The position numbers and the translations under genes are program-made. A DNA stretch of 64,000 nt. It comes from Cellulomonas sp. WB94 (lineage in GTDB: Bacteria; Actinomycetota; Actinomycetes; Actinomycetales; Cellulomonadaceae). The notes beneath the pieces are model-generated. The model worked only from the letters and a program-made list of their open reading frames with translations. It was not told where the DNA came from and made no database searches. Position 1 is the stretch's first letter. Every line of letters starts with the position of its first letter. Location of the stretch: contig NZ_QEES01000002.1 of assembly GCF_003115775.1 (NCBI RefSeq), positions 1,922,001 to 1,986,000 on the forward strand. The letters are read 5' to 3'. Positions 1 through 8,068 of the stretch are shown here, in pieces.

Positions 1-857
1 CCCGCAGCGGTCGCGGAGACGTGCGTGCCGTGGCCCGAGTTGGGGCTCGTGGAGAGCGAGTCGATGGGGTTGTCGTCCGGGGCCGGGACCTGCGTGGCGC
101 CAGGGAGGGTGGACGCAGGGTCGGCGTCGTACAGCGGACCGGCGAAGTCGTAGCCGCCGAGGAACTTGGCCGCGTCGTAGGTGTCGGCCGGGATCGGTCC
201 CGTGCCGTCGGTGCCGTACGCCGCTGCGTAGGCGGCCGCGGTGCCGGGGCCGCCGAACGCCGCGTGCGTGTAGTCGAGGCCGGTGTCGATGACGCCGATG
301 CGCACGCCGGTGCCGATCTGGCCGGTGCTCTGCCACGTGGCGAGCGCGCGCGTGAACGCGTCGGTGCTCTTGTTGTCGGGCGTCTTGGGCACGACGCGGT
401 ACAGCGCGACGACGTCGGGGTTCGAGGCGAGCGCGCGGATCTTCGCGGCGTCGCCCGTGACGATCGTCGCGGAGACGAGGTTGCTCAGGGTCGCGATGCG
501 CTGCGGTGCGGGGGTCGCGCTGCGCGCGGTGGCCTGGTCGGGGACGACGGCCGCCGCCTGCTGCTCGACGGCGTCGGTCGCTGCCCGGACGGCGGCCGCG
601 TCACCGCCCTTGTCGGCGACGTCGAGGCCCGAGGGAGCCTTGAGCTGGACGAACGCGGTGACGGTCCCGGTGGCCTTCTCGAGGGCCGGGGCGACCCGCC
701 CGTGCTGCAGGTCCTTGCCGGAGACGACTGGCCCGCCGGGGGACCCGGGGTCGGGCGACCTGTGGTTGGCGGCGCCCGCGGCGCCCACTCCGACCATGGC
801 GGTGCTCACAGCGAGCGCGAGGGTGGTCAGGGCGGCGAGCAGCGGTCGACGCTTCAT
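1..857 (-). CDS. S8 (subtilisin-like) serine peptidase, N-terminal part only
   Basis: Secreted subtilase cut by the window edge; about 285 N-terminal residues are visible. An Ala/Leu-rich signal peptide (residues 1-29) is followed by an I9-like propeptide, then the peptidase domain with the catalytic Asp motif GVIDTGLDYTH near residue 190 and the His motif GHGTHVSATAAG near residue 277. The catalytic Ser lies outside the window. Start ATG at 857 has a GGAG ribosome site about 7 nt upstream. Family membership is clear; the substrate is unknown. Confidence 0.93.
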   Translation of the reverse strand, partial: MKRRPLLAALTTLALAVSTAMVGVGAAGAANHRSPDPGSPGGPVVSGKDLQHGRVAPALEKATGTVTAFVQLKAPSGLDVADKGGDAAAVRAATDAVEQQAAAVVPDQATARSATPAPQRIATLSNLVSATIVTGDAAKIRALASNPDVVALYRVVPKTPDNKSTDAFTRALATWQSTGQIGTGVRIGVIDTGLDYTHAAFGGPGTAAAYAAAYGTDGTGPIPADTYDAAKFLGGYDFAGPLYDADPASTLPGATQVPAPDDNPIDSLSTSPNSGHGTHVSATAA

Positions 858-1098
858 AGCGCACTCCAGGTCAGCCGGACGGATGGAGACAGAAGTGCCG
901 TGACACGTGACGTGACTGCCGGTCATGCGCGACGACTCCCCAGGGCACCGTACTGAGGATTGGGCGATTCGTCACGCATTCGTCGGGATCTGCCGTACCG
1001 GCCGGTAGCTCCCGCGGGGAACGGGTCGGTGCAGGTCAGCGCGGGTGCGCGCCTGGAGCCAGGCTCAGCGCGGGCTCATCGCGGACTCATCCGCGGGC

Positions 1099-1674
1099 TC
1101 AGCGCAGAGGGACGAATGCGTAGGAGCCGAGGTTGGTGGACACCAGCTCGTCGCCGTGGCGCTCGACGGCCCACAGCGTGGAGCGCACCGGGATGACCAT
1201 CCGGCCGCCGTCGGCGAGCTGGTCGCACAGCTCCGGCGGCAGCACCCGGGCCGACGCCGAGACGAGGATCCGCGACCAGCCGCCCTCGATCGGCCGTCCC
1301 AGGACGCCCGGCGTCGCGGGCTCGATGTGGGCCCAGCGCGTCGCCCAGGCGGCGAGGTTGGCGCTGCCCCAGGTCGCGAGCTCTGGCTCGAGCTCGAGCC
1401 CGAGGACCATGCCGGTGGGCCCGACGAGCCGGGCGAGGAGCGCCGTCGTCCAGCCCGAGCCGGAGCCGATGTCCAGCACGCGGCCACCGGTCGGCACGTG
1501 CAGGTAGCGCAGCATGACGGCCACGGTGCTCGGCTGCGAGCACGTCTGCCCGTTGCCTATGGGGAGCGGGTAGTCCTCGCGGGCCTGCGCTCGGCGCGCC
1601 TCCGGCAGGAACCGGCGTCGGTCCAGGTGCTTGATCGCCTCGTCGACGTCGAGCGCACGTTCCGGATCCGTCAT
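1099..1674 (-). CDS. Protein-L-isoaspartate O-methyltransferase-like SAM methyltransferase
   Basis: 191 aa. The N-terminal block (residues about 30-50) reads like PIMT, with GNGQTCSQPSTVAVML matching the family's GQTxSQP substrate loop, followed by the SAM-binding motif I RVLDIGSGSGWTTALLA. PIMT enzymes repair isoaspartyl residues in aged proteins, a cytoplasmic role. The start ATG at 1674 is chosen because TACGCT (1681-1686) lies 6 nt before it, as in other leaderless genes here. It is downstream of, and in the same direction as, the small HTH gene. True isoaspartyl activity is inferred, since divergent actinobacterial members may have other substrates. Confidence 0.82.
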   Translation of the reverse strand: MTDPERALDVDEAIKHLDRRRFLPEARRAQAREDYPLPIGNGQTCSQPSTVAVMLRYLHVPTGGRVLDIGSGSGWTTALLARLVGPTGMVLGLELEPELATWGSANLAAWATRWAHIEPATPGVLGRPIEGGWSRILVSASARVLPPELCDQLADGGRMVIPVRSTLWAVERHGDELVSTNLGSYAFVPLR

Positions 1675-1691
1675 CTTCCGAGCGTAGGCAC

Positions 1692-2039
1692 TTACGGCAG
1701 GCGGCGGACGATCTCTGTGGGTCGAGTGACGGGCTTCTCGACCGGTTCGGCGAGGTGGGCCGGCGCTGCGCGGGGCTTGCGGCCGGGCCTGCCGGGGGTC
1801 CGACGCATCTCGATGCCCTCGAGGGTCGAGGCGCGCCACACCGCTCCGCCGTTGAGGCGGCCGTCCGGCGCGGGAAGCCAGGGAACCTTGCGCGAGAGCC
1901 ACACGCGGATGGTCGCGTGCTCGACGCCGAGGCGGTCGGCGAGCCGGCCGATGTCGTAGAGGTCGTCGAGTCCGTGCTGGCGCGGTGGGGTTGCAGGGGA
2001 TGCGACGGCCCCGGGGTGCTGGGTGCTGTCGACGTCCAC
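1692..2039 (-). CDS. Small HTH DNA-binding protein (MerR/excisionase-like fold)
   Basis: 115 aa. Residues about 28-70 (LYDIGRLADRLGVEHATIRVWLSRK) look like a winged-helix/AlpA-type helix-turn-helix with a Trp-containing recognition helix. The C-terminal 40 residues are basic and Pro-rich and probably disordered. Start GTG 2039 is preceded by TACGAT at 2047-2052, consistent with a leaderless mRNA. It is divergent from the M15 peptidase gene, so it could control that shared intergenic region, but no target is shown. Function otherwise unknown. Confidence 0.7.
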   Translation of the reverse strand: MDVDSTQHPGAVASPATPPRQHGLDDLYDIGRLADRLGVEHATIRVWLSRKVPWLPAPDGRLNGGAVWRASTLEGIEMRRTPGRPGRKPRAAPAHLAEPVEKPVTRPTEIVRRLP

Positions 2040-2046
2040 GGCGTGA

Positions 2047-2052
2047 ATCGTA
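2047..2052 (-). promoter_or_regulatory. -10 element of leaderless HTH gene
   Basis: TACGAT on the minus strand, 7 nt before GTG 2039. A transcript initiating from it would begin at or next to the start codon. Confidence 0.45.
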
Positions 2053-2081
2053 GCGGCGGCGCAGCCCCCCGGAACCCCGCC

Positions 2082-2099
2082 TGTGAAAACTGTGACGGA
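2082..2099 (+). promoter_or_regulatory. 9-bp direct repeat TGTGAAAAC/TGTGACGGA, MtrA-like site
   Basis: TGTGA occurs at 2082 and 2091, exactly 9 bp apart. On the minus strand this reads GTCACAGTTTTCACA, two TCACA units spaced like the mycobacterial MtrA direct-repeat motif (GTCACAgcg). It lies about 90 bp upstream of a cell-wall peptidase gene, an appropriate MtrA target class. Binding is inferred. Confidence 0.4.
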
Positions 2100-2170
2100 G
2101 ACGTGACGAGATCCACACAGGATCCCCCCGCCTCGAGGGGCGTGTGGGTCCTGGACACCCGTCCACCTCC

Positions 2171-2184
2171 CGTAACGTGTTACG
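2171..2184. promoter_or_regulatory. Inverted repeat overlapping the -10 of the M15 gene
   Basis: CGTAAC-GT-GTTACG, two 6-bp arms around GT, directly before GTG 2186. TAACGT (2173-2178) inside it is a plausible -10 element 7 nt before the start, so a protein bound here would block initiation. The cognate regulator is unknown. Confidence 0.4.
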
Positions 2185-2185
2185 C

Positions 2186-3643
2186 GTGAGTGACGGAATG
2201 CCGACCCCGAGTCGCTCGTCTCGCGGTGGCCGGCACGTCGCCCCCCGAGCTGAGCACACCCCGACGACCCCGAGTCGTCCCGCCGAGCGCACCGAGACGA
2301 CCCCGCGTCGACCGGTCGACTGGACCCCGACGACAGCGCGCCGTGCCGCCGCGCCGACCCCGACGCCGCCGCCTCGCGCCGCCACGCCGACCACGCGGCG
2401 CTCGGCCGGACGCGTCGCCAAGACCGCCGTGGCCGTTGTACTCATGGTCTCCGTCGGCAGCTTCGCCATGGCGGTGCCGTCGGACGTCACGCAGAGCCCG
2501 CTGATGGCCGACGTCGCCGGCGCGCGGGCGGAGCGCGCAGCCGCAGCAGCCGCTGCCGCGCAGGTCAGCGCCGAGCACCGAGAGGCCGTCGTCACGGCCG
2601 CGGCGGCCGCAGCCGAGCAGGCCCAGGCGGTGCGCACCGCGAGCGTCACGGTCGTCCCCGCGGAGACCCTCACCGAGCTCGACCAGGCCGCAGCGGAGCT
2701 CGACCGGCTCCTTGCTGTCGCGGGTGCCTCGGTCACGCCCGTCGCCCCGGCAGACCCGGCCCCGACGGACCAGGCCACGACGAGCCCGACGGCGACGCCG
2801 ACGCCGAGCGAGACGCCGACGCCGAGCCCGACGACGGCGAGCCCGACGGCCACCGACCCCGCGCCCGCCACCCCGACCGCCCAGCCCACGGCCGGTGCCG
2901 CCGAGCCGTCGCCCGCGGCCTCGGCCACGACCGACCCGTCGGCTGCACCGTCGGGATCGCCGACCTCCACCCCGGCCCCGTCCACGTCGGCGGGCCCGAG
3001 CGATGCGACCGCAGCGTCCGCAGCGGCGCTCGACGCGCTCGCGGCCGTCCCCGCGAAGGTCGAGGACGCCGCGACCAAGCAGCTGCGCACCACCGCGACG
3101 AAGGTCGCCGCCCTCGTCGTCGAGGTGACGCAGGCCGTCCGCGACCAGCAGGCCGCAGCGGAGGCGACCGCCGCGGCCGACGCCGAGGCCGCCCGAGCGG
3201 CTGCCGAGGAGGCCGCTACCCGCGCGGCCCAGCGCGTGTCGCTCGACAAGTACGCGAACGGTCGCATCCCGGCGTCCGCCCTGTGCGAGCTGAACTTCGC
3301 CGCCGGTGCCGAGCTCCGGTGCGACGCGGTCGCCGCGATCGAGCAGCTGAACGTGGCGTACCGCGAGAAGTTCGGCACCGACCTGGTGATCTCCGACTCC
3401 TACCGTTCCTACGCCTCGCAGGTCGCGTGCCGCCGGACCAAGGGCAGCCTGTGCGCCCAGCCCGGGACGTCCAACCACGGGCTCGGCAAGGCCGTCGACC
3501 TGGGTGCCGGCGCGCAGTCGTTCGGGACGGCGCAGCACCGCTGGCTGCTCGCGAACGCCGAGGCGTACGGCTGGACGTTGCCGACCTGGGCCCGCGCGGG
3601 CGGCAGCAAGCCGGAGCCGTGGCACTGGGAGTACGTGGACTGA
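2186..3643 (+). CDS. Membrane-anchored or secreted M15 D-Ala-D-Ala carboxypeptidase (VanY-like)
   Basis: 485 aa from GTG 2186. A basic Pro/Thr/Arg-rich cytoplasmic tail (residues 1-75) leads into a hydrophobic segment (VAVVLMVSVGSFAMA). Two Ala-rich coiled-coil stretches follow, separated by a long Pro/Thr/Ser linker (about 185-270). The C-terminal peptidase domain carries the zinc signature SNHGLGKAVDL (about residue 430) and EPWHWEY (about 478), giving the His, Asp and His ligands. It trims peptidoglycan stem peptides outside the membrane. The Pro/Thr linker suits wall spanning. The region upstream holds MtrA-like repeats and a palindrome. Confidence 0.88.
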   Translation: MSDGMPTPSRSSRGGRHVAPRAEHTPTTPSRPAERTETTPRRPVDWTPTTARRAAAPTPTPPPRAATPTTRRSAGRVAKTAVAVVLMVSVGSFAMAVPSDVTQSPLMADVAGARAERAAAAAAAAQVSAEHREAVVTAAAAAAEQAQAVRTASVTVVPAETLTELDQAAAELDRLLAVAGASVTPVAPADPAPTDQATTSPTATPTPSETPTPSPTTASPTATDPAPATPTAQPTAGAAEPSPAASATTDPSAAPSGSPTSTPAPSTSAGPSDATAASAAALDALAAVPAKVEDAATKQLRTTATKVAALVVEVTQAVRDQQAAAEATAAADAEAARAAAEEAATRAAQRVSLDKYANGRIPASALCELNFAAGAELRCDAVAAIEQLNVAYREKFGTDLVISDSYRSYASQVACRRTKGSLCAQPGTSNHGLGKAVDLGAGAQSFGTAQHRWLLANAEAYGWTLPTWARAGGSKPEPWHWEYVD

Positions 3644-3678
3644 GGCGCGCGCGGGCGCTCGGACCTACGATCGGGCGC

Positions 3679-4905
3679 ATGGACGACGCCGCGGGGTCGG
3701 ACCGGGACCTCCCGTTGATCGGTCGCGCCGCCGAGCTCGACGACCTCGACGACGCGCTCGCGTCCGTCTCGGCGGGCGCCGGTTCGATCGTCCTGCTCGA
3801 GGGTGAGGCCGGCATCGGCAAGTCCGCCCTGGTGGACGCGGTGCGTACGAGTGCGCGGCTGCTCGGGCTGGAGGTCCGCAGCGCCGTCGCCCGGCCCGGC
3901 AGTGCTCGACCGTTCGGGCTGCTCGCTGAGGCGATGCTGGACGGCGACGTCGAGCCGCTCCCCGCCCGACGCGGCGCCTCCACGGCGCAGCCCGACGCGA
4001 TCGAGGACGAGCTCGCGTCCCTTCTGGCCGACGCTGAGGCGGACGCAGACGCCGACGCCGGGGACGACGCGACAGGTCGCCGGCGGCTGCCCGCAGCCCT
4101 CGCCGCCCGTGCCGAGGAGCTCGCGGCGGCCCTCGTCCGCCGGCGCGGGGACCACGAGCCGTGGCTGCTCGTCCTGGAGGACCTGCACGAGGCCGACGAC
4201 GAGTCCCTCGCGGTGCTGTACCGCCTCGCGCACGAGGGCACCGTCCCGCACGCGCTCGTCCTGGCCACGCTCCGACCGGTCCCGCGCTCGGCCGAGCTCG
4301 CGGCAGTGGTGGCCGCGTGGACCCGCGCCGGTGCGCGCTACCTCGAGCTGCGACCGTTGTCGTCGCACGCGGCGCTCGAGCTGGCGGAGTCGCAGCTGGG
4401 CGCGTCCGTCGGAACGTCGCTGCGCGGCTCGGTCCTGACCGCGGGCGGCAACCCGCGGTTCGTCTCCGACGTCGTCCGGGCGGTCCGGGAGTCGGGCGCG
4501 CTGCGGTTGACCGGTCACGGGGTCGTGGACGCGGTCGGCTCGCAGTGGACCGACTCCCTCGACGCCGTCGTCGCGAGCCGCGTCGCCTACCTCGGTCCGG
4601 AGGTCGTCCAGCTGCTCAACGAGGCGTCGGTGCTCGGCGCGTCGTTCGTCATGGCAGACCTTGCCGAGCTCGCGTGCCGTCCGGTGGGGGACTGCTGGCG
4701 CGTGCTGCGTCATGCGCTCGCGGCCGGCGTCGTGCACGCGCGGGGCGACCGGCTCGTGTTCCGGCACGAGCTCGTGCGGTCCGCGCTCTACAGCGGGCTG
4801 GACCCGTCGGTCCGGCGCGCGCTGCACGAGCGCGCCGCGCGCACGCTCGACGCGGCCGGTGCCCCCGACGTCGTCGTGATGTCCCACCGCGCCCTCGCCG
4901 AGTGA
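3679..4905 (+). CDS. Orphan AAA_16/LuxR-family ATPase domain protein, no HTH
   Basis: 408 aa. It begins like the ATPase module of large LAL/MalT-type LuxR regulators: LIGRAAELDDL, Walker A GEAGIGKSA (residues 42-50), Walker B WLLVLEDLHEAD, then the helical arm with FRHELVRSALYSGL. Family members usually run to about 900 aa with TPR repeats and a C-terminal LuxR HTH; here the protein stops right after the ATPase arm and only 67 bp separate it from the next gene. The start has TACGAT 7 nt upstream (leaderless). It may be a decayed regulator or a stand-alone STAND ATPase. Confidence 0.75.
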   Translation: MDDAAGSDRDLPLIGRAAELDDLDDALASVSAGAGSIVLLEGEAGIGKSALVDAVRTSARLLGLEVRSAVARPGSARPFGLLAEAMLDGDVEPLPARRGASTAQPDAIEDELASLLADAEADADADAGDDATGRRRLPAALAARAEELAAALVRRRGDHEPWLLVLEDLHEADDESLAVLYRLAHEGTVPHALVLATLRPVPRSAELAAVVAAWTRAGARYLELRPLSSHAALELAESQLGASVGTSLRGSVLTAGGNPRFVSDVVRAVRESGALRLTGHGVVDAVGSQWTDSLDAVVASRVAYLGPEVVQLLNEASVLGASFVMADLAELACRPVGDCWRVLRHALAAGVVHARGDRLVFRHELVRSALYSGLDPSVRRALHERAARTLDAAGAPDVVVMSHRALAE

Positions 4906-4972
4906 CGCGACCCGCCCTACGGTGGTCAGGCGGGCGCAGGACCTGCCCGCGCCACCCGGACGAAGGAGCACC

Positions 4973-5410
4973 ATGGCTACCCGTACCGCACGCACGGCCT
5001 GGAACGGCACCCTGCTCGAGGGCGGTGGCCAGGTCGAGCTGTCCAGCTCGAAGACCGGCACCTTCGACGTGTCCTTCCCGAAGCGGATCGCCGACGAGGC
5101 CGGCGGGGTCACGAGCCCCGAGGAGCTCATCGCGGCGGCGCACTCGTCCTGCTTCGCGATGCAGCTCTCGGCAGTGATCGCCGAGGCGGGCGGGACCCCG
5201 ATCGCCCTCGAGGTCAGCGCCGACGTCACCGTTCGCCCCGACCCCGCCGGCGGGCTCCACATCACCGACATCGCGCTGACGGTCCGCGGTGAGGTCGAGG
5301 GGCTCGACGCCGCCGGGTTCGAGCAGGCGGCCCAGAACGCCAAGGCCACCTGCCCGGTCAGCAAGGCGCTCACCGGGACGCAGATCACGGTGACCGCCAC
5401 CCTGGCATGA
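4973..5410 (+). CDS. OsmC/Ohr-family thiol peroxidase
   Basis: 145 aa, the usual OsmC length. The two redox cysteines are Cys60 (AAHSSCFAMQLS) and Cys127 (NAKATCPVSKAL). OsmC proteins reduce organic hydroperoxides, probably in the cytoplasm, as a homodimer. GAAGGAG lies 6 nt before ATG 4973, which fixes the start. It is followed by the iron-uptake operon but separated from it by an iron-regulated promoter, so it is probably its own unit. Confidence 0.92.
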   Translation: MATRTARTAWNGTLLEGGGQVELSSSKTGTFDVSFPKRIADEAGGVTSPEELIAAAHSSCFAMQLSAVIAEAGGTPIALEVSADVTVRPDPAGGLHITDIALTVRGEVEGLDAAGFEQAAQNAKATCPVSKALTGTQITVTATLA

Positions 5411-5431
5411 CGACCCGGGACCTGTGTCCTA

Positions 5432-5450
5432 TGAGGTGAGGCTTACCTCA
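5432..5450. promoter_or_regulatory. DtxR/IdeR iron box for feoABC
   Basis: TGAGGTGAGGCTTACCTCA is a 19-bp near-perfect palindrome matching the DtxR/IdeR consensus (TTAGGTTAGGCTAACCTAA). It covers the -35 region of the feoA promoter, whose -10 TACGGT lies at 5455-5460, the position expected for Fe(II)-dependent repression. Confidence 0.88.
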
Positions 5451-5466
5451 GTCGTACGGTCCTCGT

Positions 5467-5703
5467 ATGGACCTGGGGAGCTGGCCGACCGACACCGAGG
5501 CGCGAGTCGTCGCCGTCGACCTCGAGCACGCTGCCCGGCTGCGGCTCAGCGAGCTCGGGCTGCGGGCCGGTGCCATCGTGCGGGTCACCCACCGTGCAGC
5601 GTTCGGCGGGCGCGTCGTCGCGATCGGCGCCGACCGGTTCGCCGTCGACGGTCGCACCTGCACCCGCATCGACCTCGAGGCCCCGGGCGGTGCCCGGCTG
5701 TGA
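5467..5703 (+). CDS. feoA: FeoA family protein, ferrous iron transport
   Basis: 78 aa SH3-like FeoA domain (LSELGLRAGAIVRVTHRAAFGGRVVAIGADRFAV). FeoA is a small cytoplasmic partner of the FeoB Fe(II) channel. ATG 5467 follows TACGGT by 6 nt, so the mRNA is probably leaderless. Its stop codon overlaps the feoB GTG by GTGA, giving translational coupling. The DtxR box just upstream indicates iron repression. Confidence 0.9.
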   Translation: MDLGSWPTDTEARVVAVDLEHAARLRLSELGLRAGAIVRVTHRAAFGGRVVAIGADRFAVDGRTCTRIDLEAPGGARL

Positions 5704-7769
5704 CGTCATGCCATGACACGTCGGGCGGTCTCGTCGACGCCCGCACCGGGCTCGCGGCGGACCCGTCGGCACCGTCCGTCGTGCTCGTGGGCAACCCGAA
5801 CGTCGGCAAGTCGACCCTCTTCAACGCGCTCACCGGTGCCCGCCAGCAGGTCACCAACGCCCCGGGGACGACCGTCGAGGTGCAGCTCGGGACGTGGCGG
5901 GGCCTGACCGGGACCGCGAGCGGCACCGGTTCGGACGAGTCCGGGGCGGTCCGCGTCCTCGACCTGCCCGGGACGTACAGCCTGCTCGCGCGGTCGCCCG
6001 ACGAGCGGGTCACCGCCGAGACGGTCGCGGGCCGCGGGGCTCTCGGCGTCCCCGACCTCGCCGTCGTCCTCGTCGAGGCCGGGGCACTGTCGCGCTCGCT
6101 GTACCTGCTGGCCCAGGTCGCGGGTGCCGGCCAGGCGCTCGTCGTCGCGCTGACCATGACCGACGTCGCCGCCACGCGCGGGGTGCTCGTCGACCCCGAA
6201 CGGCTCGCGACGCTCCTCGGGGTGCCCGTCGTCCCCATCGACCCGCGCACCGGGACCGGGCTCGACCGCCTCACGCGCGTCGTGTCTGATGCGCTCACCG
6301 CCGGCGTCCCGCCCGTCCTGCTGCCCGACGCCGCACCCGCCTGCTCCTGCCACGGCGACGTGGCGTGCGGGACCGGATGCTCGTGCGGCCGACCCCTCGA
6401 CCTCGACGCCGAGCTGGCGAGCGCCGACCGCCTGTTCACCTGGGTCGACGGTGTCCAGCGGGCGCTCGCGTCCCGCGAGGTCGACGCCGCGGTCCCGGGT
6501 GCGCCGTCGTCGGCCCGACCCGCTCCCGTGCGCACGTGGTCCGACCGCGTCGACCGCGTGCTGCTCGACCCGTGGTTCGGGGTCCCGGTGTTCCTCGCCG
6601 TCATGTGGGCCCTGTTCCAGCTCGCGACGACCGTCGCGGCACCGCTCATGGGCGCCGTGTCGTCGCTCGTCGACGGACCGGTCGCGAGCGCCGTGCGGAC
6701 CGCGCTGCCCGGCCCGCACTGGCTCGAGAGCTTTGTGGTCGACGGGGTCCTCGCGGGCGTCGGGACCGTGCTGTCGTTCGCCCCGCTCATGGGCCTGATG
6801 TTCCTGGCGATCGCAGTCCTCGAGGACAGCGGCTACCTCGCGCGCGCCGCGTTCGTCGCCGACCGGGCCATGCGGGCCATCGGGCTCGACGGCCGCGCGA
6901 TGCTCCCGCTCGTCGTCGGCTTCGGCTGCAACCTGCCGGCCCTGGCCGCGACCCGCACGCTGCCCCATGCGCGGCAGCGCCTGCTCACCGGGCTGCTCGT
7001 CCCGTACACGTCGTGCTCGGCCCGCCTGACCGTCTACATCCTGCTCGCGAGCGTGTTCTTCCCGGCGCACGCGGGCACGGCGATCTTCCTCATGTACGTC
7101 TCGAGCATCGCGCTCGTCGTCGTCGGCGGCCTCGTGCTGCGCGCGACCGCGTTCCGCGACCTGCGCCGCGAGCCGTTCGTCCTCGCGCTGCCCGCCTACC
7201 AGCGCCCTCGCGTCCGCGCGCTGCTCCTCTCGGCCTGGGTCCGGGTCCGCATGTTCGTGACCGACGCGGGCAAGATCATCGTCGTCACGCTCACGGTCGT
7301 CTGGGTCCTCATGGCCGTCCCGGTCGCCGGCGGTCACCAGATCGCGGACGTCCCCGTCGCCGACAGCCTGTACGGCCGGACGGCGCTCGCGATCGCCCCC
7401 GTCTTCGCCCCCGCCGGGTTCGACGACTGGCACGCGTCCGCAGCGCTGCTCACCGGGTTCGTCGCGAAGGAGGTCGTCGTCGGGTCGTTCGCGCAGTCCT
7501 ACGCGGTCGACGAGCCCATCGACGCCGGAGTCGCCGGAGACCTCGGCAGCCGGCTGCGCGCGACGTTCGAGTCGTCGTCCGGTGGGTATGCCGGGGCGGC
7601 CGCCGCGGCGTTCATGGTCTTCGTGCTCGCCTACACCCCGTGCCTCGCGACCGTCGCCGAGCAGCGCCGGCTGTTCGGGTCGCGCTGGACCTTCGGTGCG
7701 ATCGGCGTGCAGCTCGTGATCGCCTGGACGGCCGCGGTCATCGTCTTCCAGCTCGGCCGGTTGCTGTGA
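5700..7769 (+). CDS. feoB: FeoB ferrous iron transporter with Cys-rich insert
   Basis: 689 aa from the GTG overlapping the feoA stop. The N-terminal G domain shows G1 GNPNVGKST (about residues 30-38), G3 DLPGTYSL and a switch region NAPGTTVEV; the usual G4 NxxD appears as TMTD. A spacer helical region follows, then a membrane domain with two Gate-type segments (FGCNLPALAATRTL; YTSCSARL) and about eight membrane spans. Unusual is a cysteine cluster in the linker: Cys215, 217, 223, 227 and 229 with His218. It imports Fe(II) across the inner membrane. Confidence 0.95.
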   Translation: MTSCHDTSGGLVDARTGLAADPSAPSVVLVGNPNVGKSTLFNALTGARQQVTNAPGTTVEVQLGTWRGLTGTASGTGSDESGAVRVLDLPGTYSLLARSPDERVTAETVAGRGALGVPDLAVVLVEAGALSRSLYLLAQVAGAGQALVVALTMTDVAATRGVLVDPERLATLLGVPVVPIDPRTGTGLDRLTRVVSDALTAGVPPVLLPDAAPACSCHGDVACGTGCSCGRPLDLDAELASADRLFTWVDGVQRALASREVDAAVPGAPSSARPAPVRTWSDRVDRVLLDPWFGVPVFLAVMWALFQLATTVAAPLMGAVSSLVDGPVASAVRTALPGPHWLESFVVDGVLAGVGTVLSFAPLMGLMFLAIAVLEDSGYLARAAFVADRAMRAIGLDGRAMLPLVVGFGCNLPALAATRTLPHARQRLLTGLLVPYTSCSARLTVYILLASVFFPAHAGTAIFLMYVSSIALVVVGGLVLRATAFRDLRREPFVLALPAYQRPRVRALLLSAWVRVRMFVTDAGKIIVVTLTVVWVLMAVPVAGGHQIADVPVADSLYGRTALAIAPVFAPAGFDDWHASAALLTGFVAKEVVVGSFAQSYAVDEPIDAGVAGDLGSRLRATFESSSGGYAGAAAAAFMVFVLAYTPCLATVAEQRRLFGSRWTFGAIGVQLVIAWTAAVIVFQLGRLL

Positions 7770-7776
7770 GGGGCCG

Positions 7777-8025
7777 ATGATGAGCGTCCTGACCGACGTC
7801 CTGCGCGAGGCGCGCGGCGGGGCCACGACCGACCGGATCGCCGCGAACCTCGGGATCGACGCCGGTCTCGCGGAGGCTGCCGTCGACCACTGGGTGCGGC
7901 TCGGCATCGTGAGCCGGTCTGCGGATGTGCTGGGTGCTACGGGCTGTCATGGGTGCGAGCCGACGCCGGGGCGGTCGCTGGCGTGCGCGGGGTGCGTGTT
8001 CGCGAAGCGGGCGCCGGGGCGCTGA
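7777..8025 (+). CDS. FeoC-like winged-helix protein with C-terminal cysteines
   Basis: 82 aa, 7 nt after feoB. Residues 1-50 (LTDVLREARGGATTDRIAANLGIDAGLAEAAVDHWVRLGIV) form a winged-helix like FeoC. The tail has CHGC and CAGC pairs that could bind an Fe-S cluster or metal, as FeoC proteins do. It probably modulates FeoB stability or activity and completes the iron operon. Two ATG codons occur at 7777 and 7780; the first is used here. Confidence 0.8.
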   Translation: MMSVLTDVLREARGGATTDRIAANLGIDAGLAEAAVDHWVRLGIVSRSADVLGATGCHGCEPTPGRSLACAGCVFAKRAPGR

Positions 8026-8068
8026 CGCGCTCCCGCACGGGCGGGGCGACCACGTCAGTGGCAGCGGC

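Noticed and set aside
900-916. GTGAC repeats upstream of the subtilase as another MtrA-like site
   Set aside because: Spacing is 7 and 5 bp, not 9, so it does not share the phase of the other three sites.
21-956. Long Arg/Gly-rich plus-strand ORF over the subtilase
   Set aside because: It is the antisense shadow of the S8 peptidase, which has a signal peptide and catalytic motifs in the other strand; composition is that of a high-GC shadow.
2180-3625. 481-aa minus-strand ORF over the M15 gene
   Set aside because: Arg/Gly-rich with no motif; the plus strand encodes a complete M15 peptidase.
4906-4972. Missing LuxR HTH of the ATPase protein in another frame
   Set aside because: Only 67 bp remain before osmC and no HTH-like sequence appears in any frame.
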